From Bacteroidota bacterium (GTDB lineage: Bacteria; Bacteroidota; Ignavibacteria; Ignavibacteriales; Ignavibacteriaceae), in the NCBI GenBank assembly GCA_030706105.1, contig JAUZPC010000184.1, positions 1 through 6,206 of the forward strand: DNA of 6,206 nucleotides. Direction: 5' to 3'. A program made the position numbers and the translations under genes. Position 1 is the first letter of the stretch. Every line of letters begins with the position of its first letter. The notes under the pieces are model-generated. The model did no database searches. It was not told the origin of the DNA and saw only the letters and a program-made list of their open reading frames with translations. Positions 1 to 5,711 of the stretch are shown piece by piece.

Positions 1-33
1 TATTTCTTTATTATAACTTCTTTTAAAAAACAT
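1..33 (-). CDS. Start of a downstream gene, possibly a SAM-dependent methyltransferase (partial, 11 codons)
   Basis: On the minus strand an ATG (33-31) follows the polyketide synthase stop codon TGA (36-34) with no intervening base, and the frame stays open to the window edge, reading MFFKRSYNKEI. An AAAAGG ribosome binding site lies 7 nt upstream, inside the end of the synthase gene, so the two genes are probably co-transcribed and translationally coupled. The RSYxKE-type opening resembles what I recall of class I SAM methyltransferases that sit next to type III polyketide synthases in Bacteroidota and relatives. Eleven residues are too few to prove this. The existence of a coupled gene is more secure than its function. 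Confidence 0.5.
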   Translation of the reverse strand, partial: MFFKRSYNKEI

Positions 34-1122
34 TCAACAACCTTTTAACAGAGCAGTTTCCATAGTAAGGCCGGGACCAAAAGCAATAGCACAGATATAA
101 TCATCTTTATCAATTTTGCCATTCTGCATAATATGTTTCAGAACAAATAGGATAGAGGCGGAGGACATATTCCCATAATTTTTAAGCACAGTTCTTGAAG
201 CCAGCATTTCATCTTCCGTTAAATTAAGCCCTTTTTTCAATGAGTCTAAAATGGCTCTTCCTCCCGGATGTAATGCCCAGTATTTAATATCTTCTTTTTT
301 CAGCCCCCAGTCCTCAATCATTTTCATACAGGCAGGTACGGCAGATTCAAGAATTATTTTCGGCAGTTCGGAGGATAAAATCATTTCAAATCCGGAGTTT
401 CCAATTTTCCAGCCCATGAACTCAGCTGAATTTTCAAATAGAATAGACTTAGCATCTACTATTTTTAATTTTGCATTTAACAGATTGTCTGATAACAGAG
501 CCGCGGCACAGCCATCTGAAAAAATCATATTAGCGAGAATATTATCCCGGGTAGGTTCTGTCTGTAAATGCAGCGAACAAAGCTCTACGGAAACCATCAG
601 GATATTTACCGTTTCATCATCGGAACTTAATGATTCCATTGCACTGTTAAGACCAATTAATGAGGCAGCACAGCCCATAAAACCGATATTTAATCTCTTA
701 GCCGTTTTGGGAATCTTAAAATGTTCCATAATAAAATAGTCCAATCCAGGGGCAAAGAACCCCGTACAGCTAATTGTAACTATTTTAGATATTTCCGATG
801 GCTTTATACTGTTGTTTGCAAAGATCTTTTCCACGGCTTCTATTACCAGTTTTTTAGACCACCGCTCATATTCAACCATTCTTTGTTTAGTACCCGGGAC
901 AATATAATTACCGTCCACGGAATAAAATTTTTCTTTTACCTCATCATTTCCATCAGGTATAACCAGATATCTACTCTCAATGTCGGACTGTGAAGAGGCC
1001 ATATCAATTAGCCGTGCAGTAATGGGAGCAACAGCCATTCTCTTTTTAAGCTCTTCGGCAGCTTTTTTTTGCGATACTTTGTAAGGGGGTGACGCTGTTT
1101 GAATATCTACAATCATAGTCAT
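34..1122 (-). CDS. Type III polyketide synthase (chalcone/stilbene synthase family)
   Basis: A homodimeric cytosolic thiolase-fold enzyme that extends a CoA-linked starter with malonyl-CoA units and cyclises the chain, typically to alkylpyrones, resorcinols or phloroglucinols in bacteria. At 362 aa it is full length for the family. The triad is intact: nucleophile Cys151 in GFMGCAAS, His285 in WALHPGGRAILD and Asn318 in YGNMSSAS, with spacings (134 and 33 residues) close to plant chalcone synthase. Phe201 (MIFSDG) and Phe245 fit the two gatekeeper phenylalanines, and AFGPG at 347-351 is the C-terminal signature loop. By my hand alignment the specificity position equal to plant Thr197 is His185 (VELCSLH). 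Starter and product cannot be read from sequence. Two starts are possible: the ATG at 1122, only 3 nt after AAGAG, or the ATG at 1116 (Met3), 9 nt after it; the second has better spacing. It is first or early in a minus-strand unit that continues past the left edge. Confidence 0.95.
   Translation of the reverse strand: MTMIVDIQTASPPYKVSQKKAAEELKKRMAVAPITARLIDMASSQSDIESRYLVIPDGNDEVKEKFYSVDGNYIVPGTKQRMVEYERWSKKLVIEAVEKIFANNSIKPSEISKIVTISCTGFFAPGLDYFIMEHFKIPKTAKRLNIGFMGCAASLIGLNSAMESLSSDDETVNILMVSVELCSLHLQTEPTRDNILANMIFSDGCAAALLSDNLLNAKLKIVDAKSILFENSAEFMGWKIGNSGFEMILSSELPKIILESAVPACMKMIEDWGLKKEDIKYWALHPGGRAILDSLKKGLNLTEDEMLASRTVLKNYGNMSSASILFVLKHIMQNGKIDKDDYICAIAFGPGLTMETALLKGC
41..46 (-). promoter_or_regulatory. 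Ribosome binding site for the gene running off the left edge
   Basis: Read on the minus strand this is AAAAGG, followed by TTGTTGA and then ATG at 33-31, a normal 7-nt spacing. It lies within the last codons of the polyketide synthase gene. It is the main reason to accept that a second gene begins at position 33. Confidence 0.6.
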
Positions 1123-1299
1123 AATCTCTTAAATTGTTTGAATAATAATAGTATAAATAAGTTAAAGAGCAAATAACACTAAGCATAACAGTAAAAGACT
1201 ATACCTGCTGACAATACATAAGAACAAATGGCTCTCCACTTATTAATATTTGTACTCATATCCCCTTTTATACCTATTTCATTTTAAGTATTTTTGTTT
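1123..1299. promoter_or_regulatory. Divergent intergenic region, presumed to hold two promoters
   Basis: This AT-rich gap separates the minus-strand polyketide synthase from the plus-strand glycosyltransferase operon, so promoters in both directions are expected here. Next to the synthase start the minus strand reads AAGAGATT before ATG, a weak ribosome binding site. The glycosyltransferase has no Shine-Dalgarno sequence, only a T-rich leader, which is common in Bacteroidota relatives. I could not find a convincing pair of promoter boxes for either direction, and no strong hairpin or operator is visible. The assignment rests on gene layout. Confidence 0.35.
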
Positions 1300-2559
1300 A
1301 TGAAAAAAGTTTTATTCCTTACATATTACTGGCCGCCTTCCGGCAAAGCTTCACTACATTGGCCGCTCAGCATTATACGCTATTTGCCGCAATTTGATAT
1401 TGAGCCGGTTGTTCTTACAGTTGAAAATGAATCTTTTACGCAAAAAGATGAAAGTCTTCAGAAGCTGATAAGCCCTAACCTTAAGGTTTATAAGTCCAAA
1501 GCGTGGGAGCCGTTTGAAATTTACAAAGCATTCACCGGTAAAAAGAAGACGGAACAACTGGTTGCCTCAGAAACAATTTCTACAACAAACAAATCACTTA
1601 CTCATAAAATATCAATATGGATAAGGATGAATTTGTTTATTCCCGATGCAAGGGTCGGCTGGTATTTTTCGGCAGTAAAAAAAGGGAAAGAGATATTATC
1701 AAAAGACAAGTTTGATGCCATCGTTTCAATAGGTCCGCCCCACAGCACGCACTTAATCAGCCGGAGGTTATCCAAGTTGTTTAACATTCCATTCATTCCG
1801 GTTTTTATTGACCCCTGGGTGGATATTGCATACTATAAGGAATTTAAAAGAAATCCGATTACTCTGGCAATTGATAATCATCTTGAAAAATCCATAATAA
1901 AGAAAGCCGCAGCAGTGGTTTTTGTTACCGAGTCAATGAAAAATGATTTTGTTTCAAAGTATCCATTCTGCAAGGACAAATCCGAAGTACTGTACTGGGG
2001 TTATAATGAAGAAAGTTTTTACGGGATGGGAAAAACAGAAAATCATAAAGACTTCAAACAGATTGTCCATTCTGGCAACATATTCGACTTTCAAAATCCA
2101 AAAGAATTTTGGAAACACGTAAAAGAAGAGATAGACAAAGGCAATTTATTAAAGATTAAATTTACGGGTACAGTAAGTCCCGGCATTGTTAACAGCATTA
2201 AAGAAAACGGTTTGGAGCCCTACACCGAATACACGGGATTTTTATCATACAGGGATATGCTTCAGACAGTAATTAATGCAGACTACCTTTTAGTGGGAGC
2301 TACGGAAAAGAGACACCTGCCCGGAAAGCTTTTTGAGTATTTAAGGAGCGGAAACCCCATTATTGCTTTTGGAGACGATAATCCTGAAGTAAGCTTAATA
2401 ATTAAAAAATGTAATGCCGGGATGATGTTTAGCTACAATGAAAGCGGAAGAGAGTTTTTTGATAACATAAAAAACATAAATACGGACATCCAAAGAGTTA
2501 AGGAATTTGACAGGGTAAGTATTAGTGAGAAACTAAGTAAAATGATAAAGGAAATATGA
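1300..2559 (+). CDS. Glycosyltransferase, GT4-like (GT-B fold)
   Basis: A probable cytosolic sugar transferase using a nucleotide-sugar donor; donor and acceptor are unknown. The 419-aa protein has two Rossmann-like halves. The N-terminal half opens with VLFLTYYWPPSG (residues 4-15), the acceptor-side loop of an FCB-group GT4 subfamily, although the usual following GGAG/VQR type sequence is here KASLHW. It continues with SIGPPHSTHL (143-152) and FIDPW (169-173). The C-terminal half starts near the VHSGNIF stretch (about 256-262) and carries PGKLFEYLRSGNPIIAFG (341-358), the nucleotide-sugar-binding motif with the conserved Glu346. I chose the ATG at 1300; an in-frame TTG two codons earlier has no better ribosome binding site. 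It is the first gene of a three-gene operon and its stop overlaps the next start as ATGA. It could glycosylate a lipid, an exopolysaccharide or a small molecule. Confidence 0.88.
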   Translation: MKKVLFLTYYWPPSGKASLHWPLSIIRYLPQFDIEPVVLTVENESFTQKDESLQKLISPNLKVYKSKAWEPFEIYKAFTGKKKTEQLVASETISTTNKSLTHKISIWIRMNLFIPDARVGWYFSAVKKGKEILSKDKFDAIVSIGPPHSTHLISRRLSKLFNIPFIPVFIDPWVDIAYYKEFKRNPITLAIDNHLEKSIIKKAAAVVFVTESMKNDFVSKYPFCKDKSEVLYWGYNEESFYGMGKTENHKDFKQIVHSGNIFDFQNPKEFWKHVKEEIDKGNLLKIKFTGTVSPGIVNSIKENGLEPYTEYTGFLSYRDMLQTVINADYLLVGATEKRHLPGKLFEYLRSGNPIIAFGDDNPEVSLIIKKCNAGMMFSYNESGREFFDNIKNINTDIQRVKEFDRVSISEKLSKMIKEI

Positions 2560-3440
2560 ATATAGGTGATCTCTCGGCATTGCTGACAGCTTTTTTCTGG
2601 TCAATAACCTCCCTGGCTTTTTCTTATGGTGTAACAAAAATAGGTTCCATGCAGGTAAACATAAACCGGTTATTATTTGCCTCGGTTTTCCTATTCTTCA
2701 TTATTATTTTTTCCGGAATACCATATTGCCTGAGCTTTATGCAGATAATATATCTGATTATCAGCGGTATAATTGGTCTGGTTTTAGGCGATACATTTTT
2801 ATTTAAGTCATATGAGAACATAGGTCCCCGGCTAAGCATGCTATTGATGGCGGCAACTCCGGCCATAAGCACACTGCTTGCCTTCCTTTTTTTAGGTGAA
2901 GGATTAAAATTTTGGGCGGTTGCAGGTATTTTGGTTACTGCATGCGGGCTTGGGTTGGTTTTATATCAAAGAGCCGAAACTCCGGCAGTAAAGTATAAAA
3001 TTAACCGCGCCGGCATTATCTATGGACTGCTGGCTGCATTGGGGCAGGCGTTAGGTTTAATATTTGCCAAGTTCGCTTTTCAATTAGGAGACATCAGCGG
3101 TTTTACTGCTGCTTTTATCAGGATTTTCTTTTCAGCATTAATACTGCTGCCAATCGGACTTGCCACTAAAAAGTACTTTAACCCCATAAAAGTATTTTCG
3201 CAGGATAAGAAAGCGTTGTTATCTGTTTTGACAGGTACAATTTTCGGCCCCGTTCTTGGAATAACTTTCAGCCTGATTGCCATCCAAAACACTAAAGTGG
3301 GTATAGCCGCAACTCTTATGGCTACGTCCCCTATTATGATGCTTCCTATGGTCAGATATTTTTTTAAAGAACGCCTTACATGGCAGGCAATTCTGGGTGC
3401 TTTTATTGCGGTTGGCGGTGTAGCCATCTTATTTTTATAA
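2556..3440 (+). CDS. EamA/DMT-superfamily membrane transporter
   Basis: An inner-membrane protein of 294 aa with about ten hydrophobic helices arranged as two EamA repeats (roughly residues 3-137 and 152-292), the standard length and layout of the drug/metabolite transporter superfamily. Each repeat ends in a typical hairpin: FLFLGEGLKFWAVAGILVTACG in the first half (split around 110-131) and FFKERLTWQAILGAFIAVGG in the second (269-288), with the characteristic acidic residue before the last helix of each repeat (Glu115, Glu272). The linker at 138-150 is polar. Family members export amino acids, nucleosides or metabolites; the substrate is not predictable here. The start overlaps the glycosyltransferase stop by 4 nt (ATGA) and is preceded by AAAGGA, so translation is coupled. 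Its place between a glycosyltransferase and a PLP enzyme suggests, by inference only, movement of their product or precursor. Confidence 0.92.
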   Translation: MNIGDLSALLTAFFWSITSLAFSYGVTKIGSMQVNINRLLFASVFLFFIIIFSGIPYCLSFMQIIYLIISGIIGLVLGDTFLFKSYENIGPRLSMLLMAATPAISTLLAFLFLGEGLKFWAVAGILVTACGLGLVLYQRAETPAVKYKINRAGIIYGLLAALGQALGLIFAKFAFQLGDISGFTAAFIRIFFSALILLPIGLATKKYFNPIKVFSQDKKALLSVLTGTIFGPVLGITFSLIAIQNTKVGIAATLMATSPIMMLPMVRYFFKERLTWQAILGAFIAVGGVAILFL

Positions 3441-3458
3441 ATACAAAAAGATAAAGTT

Positions 3459-4589
3459 ATGGATATAGAAAAAATTCGTTCTAATTATGAATACTTAAAA
3501 ACAGGCCGTATTTATTTTAATCATGCTTCCACAGGTCCTCTTTCCAATCCTGTACTTGCAAAAATCAATAGCCGGCTTGAGCTTTCCAGCAAAGGAGAGA
3601 TTGATGATTTCCTGAAATTCCTTGCAGTTCAGTCCAGCGCAAAGTCTTTACTTGGAGAATTGATTAATACACAGCCGGAGCGCATAGCTTTTACAGACAA
3701 TACAACAAACGGAATAAACATACTTGCTCAGGCAGTTAAGTTTAAGCCGGGAGACCATATTTTGCTAAATGACATTGAGTTCCCTGCCAATGTTTATCCT
3801 TTCATGAATTTGCAGCAAAATGGTGTAATAATTGATTTTGTTAAATCTCATAATGGCTGTGTTACAGCTGATGATATTATTGAGAATATAAAACCTGAGA
3901 CTAAGTTAGTCTCCATAAGCCAGGTGCAGTTTTTAACAGGATATAGAGTGGATCTTGAGAAAATAGGCAAGGTGTGCAGAGACAAAAATATTATTTTTTC
4001 AGTTGATGCCATTCAGGGCCTGGGCGCCGTAAGGCTTGATGTAGTAAAAGACAATATTGATTATATATCCGGCGGAACACAAAAGTGGATGATGGGATTG
4101 CAGGGCTGTGCATTTATTTATATTTCAGAAGCGCTGCAAAAAAAACTTGCCCCAAAGCTTCTTGGCTGGCTTTCAGTGGAAGATGCCTGGAACCTGCTTG
4201 ATTACAAAATTGCCCCTAAGGAGACGGCAGAGTTCTTTCAGACAGGCACGGTCAACACTATAGGGATTTACGCAGTGGAAGCGTCTTTAAAACTTTTTAA
4301 GCAGTCCGGTTTTGATGAAGTTGAAGCAAGAGTAATTAATAATACCAAATATTTTAGAAGCAGGCTAAATGGAATAGGGATAAAAACCTTTGCCGATGGT
4401 CTATCCGAGAACGAACTTTCGGGAATAGTCAGTTTTAAGACTGACAGATCTGAAGAAATATTTAATCTGCTGGCAGAATATAAGATATCTGCTGCCGTCC
4501 GTGAAGGTATTGTGCGCTTTTCTCCTCATTATTATAATACGCAAGAGGAGATTGACAAAGTTGTAAATATTTTAGATACAAACAAATAG
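3459..4589 (+). CDS. Class V aminotransferase-fold PLP enzyme, desulfurase-like but without the catalytic cysteine loop
   Basis: A cytosolic fold-type I PLP enzyme of 376 aa. The N-terminus YFNHASTGPLSNPV (19-32) is the family opening. Asp183 and Gln186 in SVDAIQGLGA contact the cofactor pyridine ring, and Lys209 in SGGTQKWMMG is the Schiff-base lysine; the residue before the QKW is Thr where most relatives have a small residue and His-Lys. Arg353 in VRFSPHYYNT is the likely carboxylate-binding arginine. True SufS-type cysteine desulfurases carry a cysteine in an RxGHHCAxP loop just before this point; here VREG (347-350) runs directly into IVRFSPHYYN, so the loop is absent. The only cysteines seen are at 134, 173 and 217. 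The enzyme is therefore better described as a desulfurase/isopenicillin-N-epimerase-like protein of unknown reaction (aminotransferase, lyase or epimerase). It follows the transporter by 18 nt with only a weak purine-rich leader, and ends the operon. Confidence 0.88.
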   Translation: MDIEKIRSNYEYLKTGRIYFNHASTGPLSNPVLAKINSRLELSSKGEIDDFLKFLAVQSSAKSLLGELINTQPERIAFTDNTTNGINILAQAVKFKPGDHILLNDIEFPANVYPFMNLQQNGVIIDFVKSHNGCVTADDIIENIKPETKLVSISQVQFLTGYRVDLEKIGKVCRDKNIIFSVDAIQGLGAVRLDVVKDNIDYISGGTQKWMMGLQGCAFIYISEALQKKLAPKLLGWLSVEDAWNLLDYKIAPKETAEFFQTGTVNTIGIYAVEASLKLFKQSGFDEVEARVINNTKYFRSRLNGIGIKTFADGLSENELSGIVSFKTDRSEEIFNLLAEYKISAAVREGIVRFSPHYYNTQEEIDKVVNILDTNK

Positions 4590-4643
4590 AGATTTTTTAA
4601 ACAGGTGTTTATTATTACGGATTAAGTACTTGTGGATATGCTT

Positions 4644-4651
4644 TAAGTTTG
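4644..4651 (+). promoter_or_regulatory. Possible Bacteroidota-type -7 box for the DUF2911 gene
   Basis: TAAGTTTG matches the TAnnTTTG -7 consensus known from Bacteroidota housekeeping promoters and lies about 70 bp upstream of the start codon at 4721. No matching TTTG -33 element is found at the expected distance; a TTG lies only 11 nt upstream. Given the AT-rich gap the match may be chance. Confidence 0.2.
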
Positions 4652-4704
4652 TATATCTTTAGAATTATTTATTATATTTAAATAATATATCATATAAAAG
4701 TTTT

Positions 4705-4709
4705 AGGAG
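4705..4709 (+). promoter_or_regulatory. Ribosome binding site of the DUF2911 gene
   Basis: AGGAG stands 11 nt before the ATG at 4721, slightly long spacing. It is one of the few strong Shine-Dalgarno matches in this window and supports the start at 4721 rather than the in-frame ATG at 4730. Confidence 0.6.
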
Positions 4710-4720
4710 CTGTTATTTTT

Positions 4721-5263
4721 ATGAAAAGTATGAATTTGAAAACTCTTTTGTTACTGATAGCCATATTGACAATCAGTTTTGCTGTTAACAATCCTGCGCA
4801 GGATAAAAAGCCGCGTCTTAGCCCAAAAGCCGGAGTATCGCAAATTGTAGGTACTACGGAAATAAAGATTTCTTATGGCCGCCCGGGTGTTAAAGGACGT
4901 AAAATCTGGGGTGATTTGGTACCTTACAACAAAGTCTGGCGCGCCGGAGCTGATGAAGCCACAAAATTTACGTTTGCAAATGATGTAAAAATTGAAGGGA
5001 AAAAGATTCCTGCTGGGTCTTACAGCTTTTTTGTGATTCCATCAAACGGAGAATGGATCTTGATATTCAATAAAGTAGCTGACCAGTGGGGCGCTTTTGA
5101 ATATAATGAGAACCAGGATTTTATGAGATTTAAAGTTACACCACAAAAGAACGGCTATCAGGAATGGCTTTCATATTCATTCAGCGGGATGTCAACCGGA
5201 ATGGCTTATATTGATTTGTCATGGGAAAATATAAAGATCAGTCTAAAAGTTGAAGCAAAATAA
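4721..5263 (+). CDS. Exported DUF2911 domain protein
   Basis: A 180-aa protein with an N-terminal signal peptide: basic start, then a hydrophobic run LLLLIAILTISFAV at about residues 9-22, with cleavage probably shortly after, before the charged QDKKPR stretch. The mature part is a single DUF2911 domain (about 31-178) recognised from the features RLSPKAGVSQ (32-41), SYGRPGVKGRKIWG (51-64), VPYNKVWRAGADEAT (67-81), PAGSYSFFVIP (97-107) and FNKVADQWGAF (116-126). The family is common in Bacteroidota and relatives and has no established biochemical role; it is expected to be periplasmic or outer-envelope and beta-rich. Spaced 131 bp from the operon before it and followed by a repeat-rich gap, it looks like a single-gene unit. 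No lipobox cysteine is present, so it is not a lipoprotein. Confidence 0.93.
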   Translation: MKSMNLKTLLLLIAILTISFAVNNPAQDKKPRLSPKAGVSQIVGTTEIKISYGRPGVKGRKIWGDLVPYNKVWRAGADEATKFTFANDVKIEGKKIPAGSYSFFVIPSNGEWILIFNKVADQWGAFEYNENQDFMRFKVTPQKNGYQEWLSYSFSGMSTGMAYIDLSWENIKISLKVEAK

Positions 5264-5350
5264 ATCAGTCAACAGTAATCAGTAAGTAGTAATTAGTTAT
5301 TAGTAATCAGTTAACAGATGGCCGGTTATTAGTAAATTCAGTAATGAGTG
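5264..5350 (+). repeat. Degenerate heptamer tandem repeat (consensus ANYAGTN)
   Basis: Directly after the DUF2911 stop codon eight heptamers follow in exact 7-nt register from 5264 to 5319: ATCAGTC, AACAGTA, ATCAGTA, AGTAGTA, ATTAGTT, ATTAGTA, ATCAGTT, AACAGAT. After a short break (ATGGCCGGTT region) the pattern resumes with ATTAGTA (5328-5334), TTCAGTA (5337-5343) and ATGAGTG (5344-5350). The AGT core is nearly invariant. No open reading frame of useful length covers it, so it is a non-coding array. Similar degenerate heptamer arrays (STRR) are known from heterocystous cyanobacteria; any relationship is only by appearance. Confidence 0.8.
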
Positions 5351-5411
5351 GATAACTGAGACAAAATGCAAATTATCGATCTTTTAACATAAGAGACTGC
5401 GTGAATATACA

Positions 5412-5446
5412 TTTTTCCCCCTTTTTAAGGGGGACACAGGGGGATC
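5412..5446. repeat. C/G-tract inverted repeat with duplicated GGGGGA
   Basis: CCCCCTT (5417-5423) pairs with AAGGGGG (5427-5433) around a TTT loop, one further T-A pair extends the stem, and a second GGGGGA copy (5439-5444) follows the first (5429-5434) after CACA. Neither strand has a T-tract after the stem, so it is not a simple intrinsic terminator. The C-tract/AT/G-tract layout resembles dispersed intergenic repeats seen in several bacterial phyla. It differs sharply in base composition from the surrounding AT-rich DNA. Confidence 0.55.
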
Positions 5447-5467
5447 AGGGCTTATCTAAATTAGACA

Positions 5468-5509
5468 GGGAGGTTAGAATGACCTCTCCCTCCCCTAAAA
5501 TGGGAGGGA
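5468..5509. repeat. Two adjacent inverted repeats rich in CCCTCCC/GGGAGGG
   Basis: GGGAGGT (5468-5474) pairs with ACCTCTC (5482-5488, one G-U pair) around a 7-nt loop; then TCCCTCCC (5487-5494) pairs with GGGAGGGA (5502-5509) around another 7-nt loop. The two stems share two bases, and the first arm GGGAGG could also pair with the CCTCCC region, so alternative folds exist. No T-tract follows. It lies about 20 bp after the preceding C/G-tract repeat and probably belongs to the same repeat insertion. Confidence 0.55.
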
Positions 5510-5510
5510 T

Positions 5511-5641
5511 GAAGCTACATTGAATGCAATTACACAAAAATATTTAGTCCTATTAAATAGTTGTACCATATATCTATAACAATGTAACCCTACGTGTTTC
5601 AAGACAATTCGTAATTAACGGCTGGTTACTGTCAAACATTT
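5511..5641. other. Gene-free AT-rich spacer with no recognised feature
   Basis: This is the remainder of the 448-bp gap between the convergent DUF2911 gene and the T9SS protein gene. I find no open reading frame of useful length with a start and ribosome binding site, no tRNA-like fold and no clear repeat. It may include the unrecognised 3' end of plus-strand transcripts. Confidence 0.5.
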
Positions 5642-5689
5642 CAATATAAAAATAAAATGCCGGTATAACATTTTCATATATACCGGCAT
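5642..5689 (-). terminator. Intrinsic terminator of the T9SS protein gene
   Basis: A perfect 11-bp stem, ATGCCGGTATA (5657-5667) with TATACCGGCAT (5679-5689), encloses an 11-nt loop. On the minus strand the stem begins 22 nt after the stop codon at 5712 and is followed by TTTATTTTTATATTG, a T-rich tail. On the plus strand the stem is followed by a mixed sequence, so it acts mainly for the minus-strand gene. Confidence 0.88.
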
Positions 5690-5711
5690 AATTCAACTAT
5701 CTACTATATAA

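Noticed and set aside
251..993. Plus-strand open frames of 162 and 90 codons opposite the polyketide synthase
   Set aside because: They lie wholly antisense to a gene with intact catalytic motifs, have no recognisable domains and no convincing ribosome binding site.
1289..1296. TATTTTTG, a match to the Bacteroidota -7 consensus TAnnTTTG
   Set aside because: It ends 3 nt before the start codon at 1300, so transcription would begin inside the gene; no -33 partner is seen.
1294..1299. TTG as the start of the glycosyltransferase
   Set aside because: The ATG two codons later gives the conventional MKKVLFLTYYWPP opening, and no ribosome binding site favours TTG.
1354..1796. Minus-strand open frames opposite the glycosyltransferase
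   Set aside because: Short antisense shadows of a clearly coding plus-strand gene, with no recognisable product.
2624..3427. Minus-strand open frames opposite the EamA transporter
   Set aside because: Antisense shadows; the plus-strand frame has the full ten-helix EamA pattern.
4598..4611. Small hairpin TAAAC-AGGT-GTTTA after the operon as a terminator
   Set aside because: The stem is only 5 bp and AT-rich, and the following sequence is not a T-tract; too weak to call.
5264..5350. CRISPR array
   Set aside because: The units are 7 nt, contiguous and degenerate, with no spacers and no cas genes nearby.
5417..5433. Intrinsic terminator for the DUF2911 gene
   Set aside because: Neither strand has a T-tract after the stem, the loop is only 3 nt and it lies over 150 bp from the stop codon.
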